A stretch of DNA of 64,000 nt from Aquisalimonas sp. 2447. GTDB lineage: Bacteria; Pseudomonadota; Gammaproteobacteria; Nitrococcales; Aquisalimonadaceae. Below are positions 37,283-46,846 of the stretch, in pieces; positions within the stretch are counted from its first letter, which is position 1; each line of letters begins with the position of its first letter. The DNA is taken from NCBI RefSeq assembly GCF_012044895.1, contig NZ_CP050695.1, positions 2,510,501-2,574,500 of the forward strand, given 5' to 3'. The position numbers and the translations under genes were made by a program. Below the pieces are notes generated by a model. The model did no database searches. It had not been told where the DNA came from and worked only from the letters and a program-made list of their open reading frames with translations.

Positions 37283-40200
37283 ATGGATGCGGAGTTCTAC
37301 ACCCGCTTTGAGGAGAGTTTTCGCGGGTCACAGGACGAGATCAGGCAGCGCCTGACCATCTACCAACCGGCGCTGGACGTCTTGCAGGCCACGTGTGCAC
37401 AGCGCGACGCCCTGGATCTCGGCTGCGGCCGCGGTGAATGGCTGGGGATGCTCCGCGGCTACGGGCTGCAGGCGCGGGGCGTCGACGCTAACCCCGCCAT
37501 GGTGGCCATCGCCCGGGAACAGGGGCTAGCGGTAGACGAAGGCGATGCGCTGGCGGAGCTGGCAGCGCAGGCGGATCACTCACTGGCACTCGTCAGCGGC
37601 TTTCACATTGCCGAACACCTGGCGTTTGAAGAGCTACAGATGCTGATCAAGGAGGCCTTCCGCGCGCTGGCCCCTGGAGGGATGCTCCTCCTCGAGACGC
37701 CCAATCCGGAAAACCTCCAGGTCGGGCTCTGGAGCTTCCACGTGGACCCGACGCATCGCAGCCCTCTGCCCCCGGGGCTGCTTGAATTCGTGGCCCGCGA
37801 TGCCGGCTTCCCGAGGCCACTGGTTCTGCGCCTCAACGGACCGCCCGCACCGACGAACGACGCGGCGCTCTCGGAGCGACTCCCCTGGGCCATGACGGCC
37901 TATCCGGACTACGCGATCCTCGCACAGAAACGCTGCGCTGACGGTACCGTGGCCGAGCTGGCCGAACTGACCCACATCATCAGCGGCCGCAGCGGCGGGG
38001 TCGAACTCCTCGAACACAACCTCACAGAACTCGCGCGGCGGGTCGAAAACCTCGAGGAGGAGCTACAGCGCCTACGCTCCGAGCGGTGGTGGCATCGCCT
38101 GACAGATCGGGTCCGAACCGCATGCGCGGTCCTGCAGGAACAGTACCTGGGCCGGGCGGCCCTGCGGCGGAACATGGCTCGAGCGGTGCGCAGTGCATCC
38201 GCAATTCCCTGGATTCGCCGCCCCGTCGCGCTCATAGTGCGGCCGTTCCCCGGACTCCGAGGCCAGTTGCTACGACTGTCCGTTCAGAGTCAGCCGCCGA
38301 TCCGGCGCTATGCTCGCAACGAAGACTTCGAAGAACTCTTGCCCCCGCGACCGGCGTCGGTGCGGCTGTCGAGTCTCGACCAGCGGGACGCGCTGGTACC
38401 ACGCCACGCATTACAGGAGCGGCTCCACCATATTGCCATCGACGGCCACTTCGTCGGTAGCTACAGCCTGGCCGTGGTCAACCGCAACATCGTTCATCGG
38501 CTCCGTGCCGACTACCCCGAATTCAGTCTCACCATCCATCCCCGCGAGGGCGAGCCGGTGCAACATCTACGGCCCGTCCCCGGCGGCCCTGCGGAAGCCG
38601 ATTCCCTGGAGGCATTGATATCGACTCAACCGACAACCACGCCGGGCGTTTGTCTTTATCACCACTTTCCCCCGGTCAATGATCCCGACCGCACACGCGC
38701 CACTCCCATCGCGCTGTTCTCCTGGGAAGAGTCCCGCGTCCGGGACGACATGATCGACACCCTGAATCACAGTTACGCCGGGGTCGTCGTGACCTCCTGG
38801 TTCGTGAAGAAGGTGCTCATGGATAGCGGGTGCACACTGCCCATCCATGTCATCACGCTACCCCTGCGCCCGGACCCTCGCGCGCGGCAAAGCAGCGTCG
38901 GCGACCTCGCGCGAGCGCAGCAGCGCGGCTCGGTCCATCTGTTACATGTGTCCTCCTGCTTCCCACGTAAGGCACCGGACGTGCTTCTGGAAGCATTTGA
39001 TGCGCTGGCCGCCAGGCTCGACAACGTCCACCTGACCATCAAGACGTTCCCCAACCCCCACAACCGTATTGAAGACTGGGTCCGCGAGTTCGTCTCGGAG
39101 GCGCACCGACACCGTGTGCACATCATCCTCGACGATTATGACGCCGACACCATGGCTGGGCTCTACCGAGAAGCCGACGCAGTGGTGCTGCCGACCCGCG
39201 GTGAAGGGCTCAACCTGCCGGCCATCGAGGCGGGCGAGCATCGCCGGCCGCTGATCGTCACTGGCGCCGGCGCACACACCGACTTCGCCACCGCGGAGAA
39301 TGCATGGTGGATTCGCTATCGCTTCGACCGCTCCGGATCGCACTTGCTGAGCAGTGATTCCGTCTGGACAGACCCGAGCCCCGAGCACCTGACCGATGTC
39401 CTCACCGAGGTGTGCCACGCGCTGCTTGCGGGTGATCGGCGCGTTGAGGCGCGCCCGCAGAAGCTGCACGACGACATGGTCGCTCGATTCTTCTCCGCCC
39501 GCGCCAGCGACTCCCTGCTCAGTGCTCTCGCCCGTATCCACAGCTTTTATCAGGCGGGCCGCCTGCGGCATCTGCGGGACCAGCCGCTGTCGGTGAGCCT
39601 GTTAACAACATGGGGGGAGGCCTGCGGGGTGGCCGAGTACAGCCGCAGCATTGCGGACGAGTTCCGCACGCTCGGCGATGCCGTGGACATCCTCGCCCCG
39701 CGCCAGCGACCCACCGCGGCGGGATGGACGCCCCTGGAGGATGTATCAGTCATCGACGCATGGTCCTACGGCGAAACTCCCGACTTACGTACCTGTCACC
39801 CGCAGACGGAGATCATCTGGATTCAGCACCATCCGGGCTTTTACCGCCTCAACGACACCCTGCGTCACGGCATCGCATCGCTGAACCACCGCGGCCACAG
39901 CGTCTTTCTCACGCTGCACAACACACGCGATCTCATTGCCCACGATACGGCTGCAGTGGAGGACGTCGCGACGTGCCTGACGGTCTGTGACCGTGTTTTC
40001 GTCCACACCCTGGACGATCTCAATAACCTCAAGCGGATCGGCATCAGTGACAACACCGTGCTGATGCCCCATGGCGTGAACGAGCCGACAGCCGATTTGC
40101 CCGGTCCATCATCGGACGGCCTGGTCATCGGCACATTCGGTTTCCTGCTCCCGCATAAGGGCACGGATCAGCTCATCGCAGCGTTCGCGGGTCTCAACGA

Positions 40201-40729
40201 GCCCAAGGCTCGCCTGCGGCTTGTCACGGCGGTTCGTGACGACCCGATCTCCCGTCATGAGCTCCAGCACTGCCGACGCATTGCCGAGCGACACGGCGTT
40301 GCCGACCGCATCGACTGGTATACCGACTTCCTGCCACACAGCGAGGTCGAGCGGCTGCTCGCGGGCTGCCACATGGTTGTCATGCCTTACCAGCACACAC
40401 ACGAGTCCTCCAGCGGTGCCGTGACCGTCGCCCTCGCCGCATGTCCCGACGTCGCAACGACACCGGCACCGATCTTCGACCCGGTGCGTGACGCCACCCA
40501 TGCGATCGATGGCTTCGACTCCGGCGCCATTCACTACGTGCTGCAGCAGCTCCGTGCCGGTTTTGATCCCGAGGTGCGCGCCCGGGTACATGCCGGGCGG
40601 GGCCGCTGGCTCGACGGGCACCGATGGTCCGCGCTGGCCAAACGCTACCGCGCCCAATTGCTGGCCACCCACGTCAATGGCACCTATGAAACCCTCGATC
40701 AGGCTGAAAGCTTGCGATCCGATTTTTAA
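37283..40729 (+). CDS. Methyltransferase-coiled coil-double glycosyltransferase fusion
   Basis: A protein of 1148 residues. In order: a class I SAM methyltransferase (about 1-230; DALDLGCGRGEWLGMLRGYG, LLLETPNPENL), a predicted coiled coil (about 245-275; LEHNLTELARRVENLEEELQRLRSERW), a basic linker, one GT-B unit (about 350-740; LLHVSSCFPRKAPDVLLEAFDAL, LPTRGEGLNLPAIEAGEHRRPLIVTGAGAHTDF), and a second (about 750-1130; GEACGVAEYSRSIADEF, GTFGFLLPHKGTDQLIAAFAGL, MPYQHTHESSSGAVTVAL). The layout recalls WbdD/WbdA chain terminators and polymerases, where a coiled coil acts as a chain-length ruler. The ATG at 37283 follows GAGGCGG; another ATG at 37205, inside wzt, would add 26 residues without a recognisable domain. 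Confidence 0.82.
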   Translation: MDAEFYTRFEESFRGSQDEIRQRLTIYQPALDVLQATCAQRDALDLGCGRGEWLGMLRGYGLQARGVDANPAMVAIAREQGLAVDEGDALAELAAQADHSLALVSGFHIAEHLAFEELQMLIKEAFRALAPGGMLLLETPNPENLQVGLWSFHVDPTHRSPLPPGLLEFVARDAGFPRPLVLRLNGPPAPTNDAALSERLPWAMTAYPDYAILAQKRCADGTVAELAELTHIISGRSGGVELLEHNLTELARRVENLEEELQRLRSERWWHRLTDRVRTACAVLQEQYLGRAALRRNMARAVRSASAIPWIRRPVALIVRPFPGLRGQLLRLSVQSQPPIRRYARNEDFEELLPPRPASVRLSSLDQRDALVPRHALQERLHHIAIDGHFVGSYSLAVVNRNIVHRLRADYPEFSLTIHPREGEPVQHLRPVPGGPAEADSLEALISTQPTTTPGVCLYHHFPPVNDPDRTRATPIALFSWEESRVRDDMIDTLNHSYAGVVVTSWFVKKVLMDSGCTLPIHVITLPLRPDPRARQSSVGDLARAQQRGSVHLLHVSSCFPRKAPDVLLEAFDALAARLDNVHLTIKTFPNPHNRIEDWVREFVSEAHRHRVHIILDDYDADTMAGLYREADAVVLPTRGEGLNLPAIEAGEHRRPLIVTGAGAHTDFATAENAWWIRYRFDRSGSHLLSSDSVWTDPSPEHLTDVLTEVCHALLAGDRRVEARPQKLHDDMVARFFSARASDSLLSALARIHSFYQAGRLRHLRDQPLSVSLLTTWGEACGVAEYSRSIADEFRTLGDAVDILAPRQRPTAAGWTPLEDVSVIDAWSYGETPDLRTCHPQTEIIWIQHHPGFYRLNDTLRHGIASLNHRGHSVFLTLHNTRDLIAHDTAAVEDVATCLTVCDRVFVHTLDDLNNLKRIGISDNTVLMPHGVNEPTADLPGPSSDGLVIGTFGFLLPHKGTDQLIAAFAGLNEPKARLRLVTAVRDDPISRHELQHCRRIAERHGVADRIDWYTDFLPHSEVERLLAGCHMVVMPYQHTHESSSGAVTVALAACPDVATTPAPIFDPVRDATHAIDGFDSGAIHYVLQQLRAGFDPEVRARVHAGRGRWLDGHRWSALAKRYRAQLLATHVNGTYETLDQAESLRSDF

Positions 40730-40752
40730 TCACCTCGTCTGTTAAGCCATTA

Positions 40753-40786
40753 TGTAAGGCCGGTGTAAGGTAACCGTTGATACGGT
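40753..40786 (+). promoter_or_regulatory. Response-regulator-type promoter, copy 2a
   Basis: TGTAAGG at 40753-40759 and 40764-40770 (11-base period), then 10 bases, then TACGGT (40781-40786). It is the upstream member of a tandem pair in the 353-bp gap before the S-layer gene; the units are 43 bases apart. Confidence 0.7.
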
Positions 40787-40795
40787 CAGGCAGCA

Positions 40796-40829
40796 TGTAA
40801 GGTGACTGTAAGGTAACCATAGATACAGT
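40796..40829 (+). promoter_or_regulatory. Response-regulator-type promoter, copy 2b
   Basis: TGTAAGG at 40796-40802 and 40807-40813, then 10 bases, then TACAGT (40824-40829). TAACC-N2-N-GATAC is shared with copy 2a, so the promoter unit was duplicated. A third TACAGT in GTTGATACAGTT (40857-40862) lacks the TGTAAGG pair. The remaining sequence to the gene (to 41082) is a long AT-richer leader ending in AAAGGAG before the ATG; I see no other gene in this gap. Confidence 0.7.
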
Positions 40830-41082
40830 GTGATCGACAGGGAACAGACACGTTGATACAGTTCCCGGAAGGCTCCGACAACTCTTTGTTTTTGTATCAC
40901 ATTATACGTGCAATTCAGTTCATTCCGGGGGAAATCAGGGTATTGGCCAGGCCAGCGCGACTGCTGACTCGCCGTAAAGCGTCGTTATACAGGCCTCTCG
41001 GAAAGACGGAACAATGAATAATCTGACCCTGTACCGGGGTCTCAGGCAGAAGCCATCAAGCGCAAGTAAAGGAGAATAAGCC

Positions 41083-44000
41083 ATGGCTGAACGGCAAACG
41101 CTAGAGAACCTGTACGAAGCGATTTTCGGGGTAACTCCGAGCACCGCCCGACTGGACGAGTCAGAGGAGGAACTTGCTGACCGAGACGGTGACCTCTTCA
41201 CGCTGACCTCCGACTGGGCAACCCGTGACAACAGCATCCATTCCCGGGTCCGGGACAGCATTCGCGAAGACCTCAGCATCGACGAGGATCCCAGCGCAGA
41301 ACAACTCGACGAGGGCGTATTCTTCGGTCGGCTTGTGGAGAACCACTACCAGCAGTTGCTGGGCCGCGCACCAGGGGACGAGATCACGAACGTGATCGGT
41401 AGTGATTCCGAGATCCTGGAACTTGAGCCTGACGACCTTACCGCCGCCCAGCAGGGTTATTTCAGCGAAGGTGTTGATTTCGAGGGCTTCCAGTTCTGGG
41501 TGCGGGAGTTGATGGAAGGCGCCGTGCCAGAGGGCGAACTGGCGCTGAACATGATGGAAGGGGCACGCCGGTTCGAGAGCGATGATGCCGAACTCGTACA
41601 GCTTAACCAGCTCGGTCTGGGATGGCTGGATCCCGCTGAGGCTCCTGACCCGATGGAACTCGACCTGCCCACGGAGCGCGCGCTGGAACTGGACTGGGGC
41701 ACCCATACGCCGGAGAATTCGGAGGAGAGCGGTGTTCACATCACACCGCAGGAAGACGACACGCTCGTGCACGTGGTGAACCGGGTCCTCGGTGAAGAGG
41801 AGTGGACCGTCAACGGCAGCCAGGCCGACAACGTCTCGGCATCCATCTCCCAGAACTTTGATAACGCAATTGACGTTGCGCCGAAGTTGAGCGAGGTCGA
41901 CACCCTGTTCATTCGCAATACGCCAACGGTTGATCTACGTGACGCGGACGACCTCGGCAACCTGGTGTTCCGGGATACGGACGCGCCGGGCGCCTTCCTG
42001 GTTGCCGAGAATATTGATAGCGCAACCGACCTCGGCATCTCCAATGTCAACGCGAATGCCATCGTGCTCGACGACATGGACGTCACGTCGGTGCACAACA
42101 CGGCAATTCGCGGGTATGAGGGCGCGGTTGTCCTCGATGGCGTCAGCGGTGCGCCGACGAGCACCCAGCTGAACATCGACAGCCTCCAGAGCGACGGAGA
42201 TCTCGATAACGACATCTACCTTGTTGCCGACAGCGCCAACAGTCTGCGCCTTTCCGGTGACGAGGATTTGACCTTGGTCGCCGATGACGGCATGGCGCTG
42301 ACCCGCGTCGACGCGCGCCAACTCGATGCCGAGCTGGATGTCGACGTCAGTGATCCCGGGCTGGCGGAAGCATCGACCCAGTTCAATGCGGTTGTCTACG
42401 GGAGTAATGAGGATACGACAGTCCGTGCCGGTGACAAGCTGTGGAAGGAGTACACCTCAACCGGCCTGCCGGGTAACACGCTGACCTTCGACGGTGGCGC
42501 CGGCCACAACACACTGGCCACCAATGCCAACAACCTAGAGGACTTCGATCCGGAATCCGCCTGGAATGACGCCGGCCTGGATAACACCTTTTCTGTTTAC
42601 AACCTGCAGTCACTGGTGGTGGATGGCGGCAGCGGTGGTTTCCCAGGCACACCGGGTGATCGTGTCGACAACATTGCGGCCGACGATCCGGATCGGGACG
42701 TCGCCGACGTCGTGGCCGAATACGCCGTCCTCGATACTGGCCTCTTCGGTGACCAGCTGGAAGATGTGACCATTGACGACGCATCAAACATGCACGTCGA
42801 GACGCGCGACAGCCTCACCGAAGCGACGCTTCGTGATACAGCCAACGTGGATCTGGCGGCAGGTTCAGCCCTTGAGGAGGTATCGCTGAGTGGCGCGCAA
42901 GGCTCGACGGTCTTCGCCGACGGCGACGCCCTTGAGGAGATCACCCTGGGCAATAGCGCCAATGGCAACACTATTGAACAGGTCGGTGAAGAGCAGGTCA
43001 TTCGCTTCGCCACCACCGGCAGCAGCGACACAACCATCAACGCGACAGATGAGGCCGAGAGCCTTCAGCTAAGCGTGGGCCTGGGACCTCTTGCGAATGA
43101 CATCAACCTCAACGGGGAGAACGTCGATACCGTCAACGCAAGCTACAGCTCGCTGGGCGGCAGACTCGTCGACGTTGATGTCAGCGGCCTGACCGACGAC
43201 CTGACGGTTTCCCTTGAGGGCGCAAGCACGAGCGGAGTTGCCCTCTTCGACGCCATCATGGGTGACGACCAGAACAGCCTGACCGTCGAAGGCACCGAGG
43301 ACGGTCGTGAAGAACTGTACCTGGGGACCGGTGAACTCGGTGGCTTGGTGAACGGTGACGGTGTCACCATCGGCGCCGATGCCGTGGTCTATCTCTCCGG
43401 TTTCGCCGGCGATACCGAGAATCTTAATATCGGTGGTGACGGTGCTCTCGGGCTGCGCGATATCGGCTCCGTGAACCTCTTCCACGCTGATCCGGGCACC
43501 TTCGAGGTGGGTCGCTATGACGACAACGCCACGCTGGAATCCATCCGCAGCGAGGCACCGGTGCAGGTTGCCGGCAGCATGGACACCCTGCAACTCGGCT
43601 ACGCCCAGCAGTTCAGTGGTGATGCCGCGCGCGTCGAGCTCGCTGGCGATGGGGGTGCCATCGAAGTCGAGAACATGCAGTTCACCGATGGCCACGTCCG
43701 TGATCTCGAACTGGTGCTGTCGGATATCGCCGAGCCCGAACGCGCGGACGCGGTGGCTCCGGCCCATCTGGTCCGTGTGGACACCGAAGCGCTCGGCCCG
43801 GACGTAAACCGCGGCCAGACAGAGAGCATCGACATCCAGGGCTCGAGCAACCTGTATCTGGGTCTCGATGTCCGCGAAGCGCTCGACGAGAACGGGGATC
43901 CGGACGGCACCCACGATCGCCTGGCCGGTTTGCAGGATGACGGAACCATCTCGGCAGGTGATGGTGAGCTCAATGCGGTAATCATCAACGAGACTGATGC

Positions 44001-45819
44001 TGGCGATTACGGCGAGCACGAGCTGGACCTCGGCCAGTTCACCGATACCCCGGATACCCTCGGGTTTGCCGGCGGCATTGAAGATGCCGAAACACGGCTC
44101 ACCGACTGGGACGGCTCCGTGCGGCTCTATGACGGCTTCGATGGCAATTTGACCATCGAGCCGGAAGACGGTGATCTTCGCCTTGAGGTGTTCGGCGATG
44201 CCACCGGTAACGATAGTACGATTCGTCTGGACTCCGCACTCGCCGATGGCGACACCCTGACCGTGGCCGGGCCTGAAGCCGGCGATGTCTCAGCACTGTT
44301 GCGCGATCAGGGCCGCTGGCTCCATGAACTCGATGTTGCCGGCACTAATGATCTGGTCCTTGATGCTGAAGCCGCCTCGATCGGTGATGAATACCTGTGG
44401 ATCGACACGGTCGAGAATCTTGGTGCCGACGGTTCGGTTGTGTTCCGTGAAGCCGTGGCTGCGGATTCCGCAGCAGGTATTGACACTCTTGTGCAGGAAG
44501 CCGATGGGGATGATTCCTCCGCGCTGACCGTGACAACTGAAGGGTCGCCGGACGACGAGTGGCACTGGATCGGTGATATCGACATGACCGCTGCCACTGC
44601 CGATGCCACGGTTACCTTCAATGGAGATGGACCGAACTTTGGCACGGACGAGATTAATGTCGGTAACGCCGCGGACGCTGTGACCGTCACGGTCAATGGC
44701 ACCGAGAACTGGGTTGGCGAGATTCTCGCCAATGACGCCGATGCGTTCGAGGGAAGCTTTGCCGACGGAACCGCTATGGCCACCATCCAGGCAGGCACGG
44801 CCGAGACCTTTGATGCGACGTTTGGCGACGATGTCACGGTAACCGGCAACATCAATGCAGCGGAGGCCACTACCGTTGACGTCACCTTCGGTGACGAGGC
44901 CAACGTGGACAGCATTACGGCCGGTACCGCAGCCGCTGACCCGGATGGTGAGGTGAACCTGACGTTCGGCGCTTACGCGGACGTGGACACCATCGAGGCC
45001 GGTGGCGACGAGTACGCCGTGACGGCCAGCTTTGGAGACGGTGCCAATGTGACGTCCTTTGAAGCCAATGCGGCAGAGGAGGTTTACCTCGATCTAACGT
45101 CGGACTCCACCATCGAGGGATTCGATGCCAGTGGGGCTGATTCCGTTGAGATCAATTTCGACGGTTCCGGCAATCGGGTGAGCGACGTTGCAGTTGACGG
45201 CGCTGACATGACGATTAATTCTGTTGGAGGCGGATCTAGCAGTAATACCGTCGAGTACCTCGCGTCGCCTCGTGCAATGGAGTCCCTGACGCTGGCGGGT
45301 GATACGGCGCTCAGAGTCGATGCCAATACGCCACACTTCAGAGACGATGCGACGTTCGATCTTACCGAGATGAACGCGAACGTCATCACCGGGATAAACT
45401 TTTCGGTTAGCGGTGACGATGTCTCCGGGCTGACCGTTGAGCTTTATGGCGAAGACGTCAGCGGAGCAGATCGCTCCTTCAATCTGTTTAGTACGGGTGC
45501 GGCAGAAGATCTGACGTTTGATTTCGCTGAAATGGCGTCAGGGCAGCGAGTGGAAATTGCTGACGGCTCTGCGGGCATCGACGAAATGGAGTTCCTGCTC
45601 GAAGATGTCGCCTTCGACCTCGACGAAGACAACCTCCTGGTCAACGGCTTCGGCATCGACGACGAGGGCATGGATGACTGGGATGATGTCTTCGCTGCCG
45701 CAGCCGATAACGAAGGGGACTTCACGCAGATCCACAACATCGAAGGTGACTTCGAACTGGAGCTTGTGGGTGTATCAGCGGACGAGCTGACCGCCGACAA
45801 CTTCGACTTGATCGCCTGA
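41083..45819 (+). CDS. S-layer-like giant secreted protein with DUF4214 N-terminus
   Basis: A 1578-residue acidic protein in which I see no cysteine. Residues about 85-170 form a DUF4214-like unit (NHYQQLLGRAPGD...GVDFEGFQFWVRELMEGAVPEGELALNMMEGA). The rest is beta-strand repeats with Asp, Gly, Asn, Thr and Val, probably a beta-helix or S-layer lattice; the repeats are clearest near residues 1240-1350 (TFGDDVTVTGNINAAEATTVDVTFGDEANVDSITAG). It has no RTX nonapeptide block and no Sec signal. The end, ELVGVSADELTADNFDLIA, resembles uncleaved C-terminal type I secretion signals. A strong AAAGGAG precedes the ATG, a tandem regulated promoter drives it and two terminators follow. SapC and the secretion genes come next, so this is the main cargo and probable surface-layer protein. 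Confidence 0.82.
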   Translation: MAERQTLENLYEAIFGVTPSTARLDESEEELADRDGDLFTLTSDWATRDNSIHSRVRDSIREDLSIDEDPSAEQLDEGVFFGRLVENHYQQLLGRAPGDEITNVIGSDSEILELEPDDLTAAQQGYFSEGVDFEGFQFWVRELMEGAVPEGELALNMMEGARRFESDDAELVQLNQLGLGWLDPAEAPDPMELDLPTERALELDWGTHTPENSEESGVHITPQEDDTLVHVVNRVLGEEEWTVNGSQADNVSASISQNFDNAIDVAPKLSEVDTLFIRNTPTVDLRDADDLGNLVFRDTDAPGAFLVAENIDSATDLGISNVNANAIVLDDMDVTSVHNTAIRGYEGAVVLDGVSGAPTSTQLNIDSLQSDGDLDNDIYLVADSANSLRLSGDEDLTLVADDGMALTRVDARQLDAELDVDVSDPGLAEASTQFNAVVYGSNEDTTVRAGDKLWKEYTSTGLPGNTLTFDGGAGHNTLATNANNLEDFDPESAWNDAGLDNTFSVYNLQSLVVDGGSGGFPGTPGDRVDNIAADDPDRDVADVVAEYAVLDTGLFGDQLEDVTIDDASNMHVETRDSLTEATLRDTANVDLAAGSALEEVSLSGAQGSTVFADGDALEEITLGNSANGNTIEQVGEEQVIRFATTGSSDTTINATDEAESLQLSVGLGPLANDINLNGENVDTVNASYSSLGGRLVDVDVSGLTDDLTVSLEGASTSGVALFDAIMGDDQNSLTVEGTEDGREELYLGTGELGGLVNGDGVTIGADAVVYLSGFAGDTENLNIGGDGALGLRDIGSVNLFHADPGTFEVGRYDDNATLESIRSEAPVQVAGSMDTLQLGYAQQFSGDAARVELAGDGGAIEVENMQFTDGHVRDLELVLSDIAEPERADAVAPAHLVRVDTEALGPDVNRGQTESIDIQGSSNLYLGLDVREALDENGDPDGTHDRLAGLQDDGTISAGDGELNAVIINETDAGDYGEHELDLGQFTDTPDTLGFAGGIEDAETRLTDWDGSVRLYDGFDGNLTIEPEDGDLRLEVFGDATGNDSTIRLDSALADGDTLTVAGPEAGDVSALLRDQGRWLHELDVAGTNDLVLDAEAASIGDEYLWIDTVENLGADGSVVFREAVAADSAAGIDTLVQEADGDDSSALTVTTEGSPDDEWHWIGDIDMTAATADATVTFNGDGPNFGTDEINVGNAADAVTVTVNGTENWVGEILANDADAFEGSFADGTAMATIQAGTAETFDATFGDDVTVTGNINAAEATTVDVTFGDEANVDSITAGTAAADPDGEVNLTFGAYADVDTIEAGGDEYAVTASFGDGANVTSFEANAAEEVYLDLTSDSTIEGFDASGADSVEINFDGSGNRVSDVAVDGADMTINSVGGGSSSNTVEYLASPRAMESLTLAGDTALRVDANTPHFRDDATFDLTEMNANVITGINFSVSGDDVSGLTVELYGEDVSGADRSFNLFSTGAAEDLTFDFAEMASGQRVEIADGSAGIDEMEFLLEDVAFDLDEDNLLVNGFGIDDEGMDDWDDVFAAAADNEGDFTQIHNIEGDFELELVGVSADELTADNFDLIA

Positions 45820-45828
45820 TGGCAGCCC

Positions 45829-45890
45829 GGCCCGGTCACATGGAGTGGCCGGGCCTTTGCATTCCCTTGGGCCCCTGCCGGGGCCCTTTT
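45829..45890 (+). terminator. Tandem terminators after the S-layer gene
   Basis: GGCCCGGTCAC/GTGGCCGGGCC (45829-45855) followed by TTT, then GGGCCCC/GGGGCCC (45869-45886) followed by TTTT. Two hairpins in a row fit a highly expressed structural gene separated from weaker secretion genes. Confidence 0.85.
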
Positions 45891-45980
45891 CTTCTGTAGA
45901 GTTCACCCCGGACAGAGTGAGAGTATTCGCCCTGCGAACGCACAACTCGTCAAAGGCGACTGCTCGTCACGGAGAAGACC

Positions 45981-46784
45981 ATGTATCAGAACGTCGTTGC
46001 TCTGTCATCGAAAACCCACGCCAAGAAGCGCTTCACTCCATTGCGCAGTTACGGCTTTGCGCGCAATCAGGGAATGGTCCCGGTCGCGGCCCGCGAGTTG
46101 TCCCGCCTGGCCGCACGGCTGCCTCTAGCATTCGTCACCCGAGGTGAGACCCCGGAACCACGCCTCGTCGCGATGCTGGGTCTGGATGGCCAATCCAACC
46201 TGTTGGTGGGTCCGGATGGCCGCTGGCTCAGCGATTACGTACCGGCTGCTGTTCGCCGCTATCCGTTCATTCTCACGCAACCATCCCAGGCGGACGCACC
46301 ACCCGCTGTTGCCATCGACACCGAGGCGGGGGTGCTGTCGGACACCGAAGGCGAGCCGCTGTTTACCGAGGACGGTGAGCCGACCGAGCGGCTGAACCAG
46401 GCCAAGGCGATTCTCCGCGAGTTCACCACCGGTGTGGAGGCGACCCGTCGCGCGACTGAGGCGCTGGCAGGCGCGGGGCTACTCGAGGAGTGGCAACCGA
46501 CGGTGACCGTGGGTGAGAAGCGCTGGCGGCTGAACGGCTTGCAATCGGTCAGTGAACAAAAGCTCAACGCCCTGGATGACGCAAGCTTTGCGGAATTGCG
46601 GCGTGAAGGGGCACTCCCTCTCGCCTACGCGCAGATTCTGTCCACGGCGCAGCTTCCTGCGCTGGTGCGCCTTGCCAATGCCCATGCGCAAAAAGCGAAG
46701 AAGGGGCAACAATCCGGCGGGAACACCGGAAAGACAAACGGCGCCGGCAGCGGCGGCGATGTCTCATTCAATTTCGACGCCTGA
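45981..46784 (+). CDS. sapC: SapC family protein
   Basis: A 267-residue cytoplasmic-looking protein of the SapC family: KRFTPLRSYGFARNQGMVPVAARELSRLAARLPLAFV, LVAMLGLDGQSNLLVGPDGRWLSDYVPAAVRRYPFIL and LFTEDGEPTERLNQAKAILREF. SapC accompanies the S-layer secretion genes sapDEF in Campylobacter fetus; its exact role there is unknown. Here it lies between the S-layer gene and the secretion ABC gene, the same company. A Lys/Gly/Asn-rich tail follows the domain. GGAGAAG precedes the ATG. Confidence 0.9.
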   Translation: MYQNVVALSSKTHAKKRFTPLRSYGFARNQGMVPVAARELSRLAARLPLAFVTRGETPEPRLVAMLGLDGQSNLLVGPDGRWLSDYVPAAVRRYPFILTQPSQADAPPAVAIDTEAGVLSDTEGEPLFTEDGEPTERLNQAKAILREFTTGVEATRRATEALAGAGLLEEWQPTVTVGEKRWRLNGLQSVSEQKLNALDDASFAELRREGALPLAYAQILSTAQLPALVRLANAHAQKAKKGQQSGGNTGKTNGAGSGGDVSFNFDA

Positions 46785-46846
46785 ACCAGACCACCCACCC
46801 GGGGTGGCCCATATAACTAACAATGCGCGAGGCGGAGCCTATCAGC

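Noticed and set aside
41083-45819. RTX toxin or calcium-binding adhesin
   Set aside because: There are no runs of GGxGxD nonapeptides; the repeats are generic beta strands, and the neighbours point to an S-layer role.
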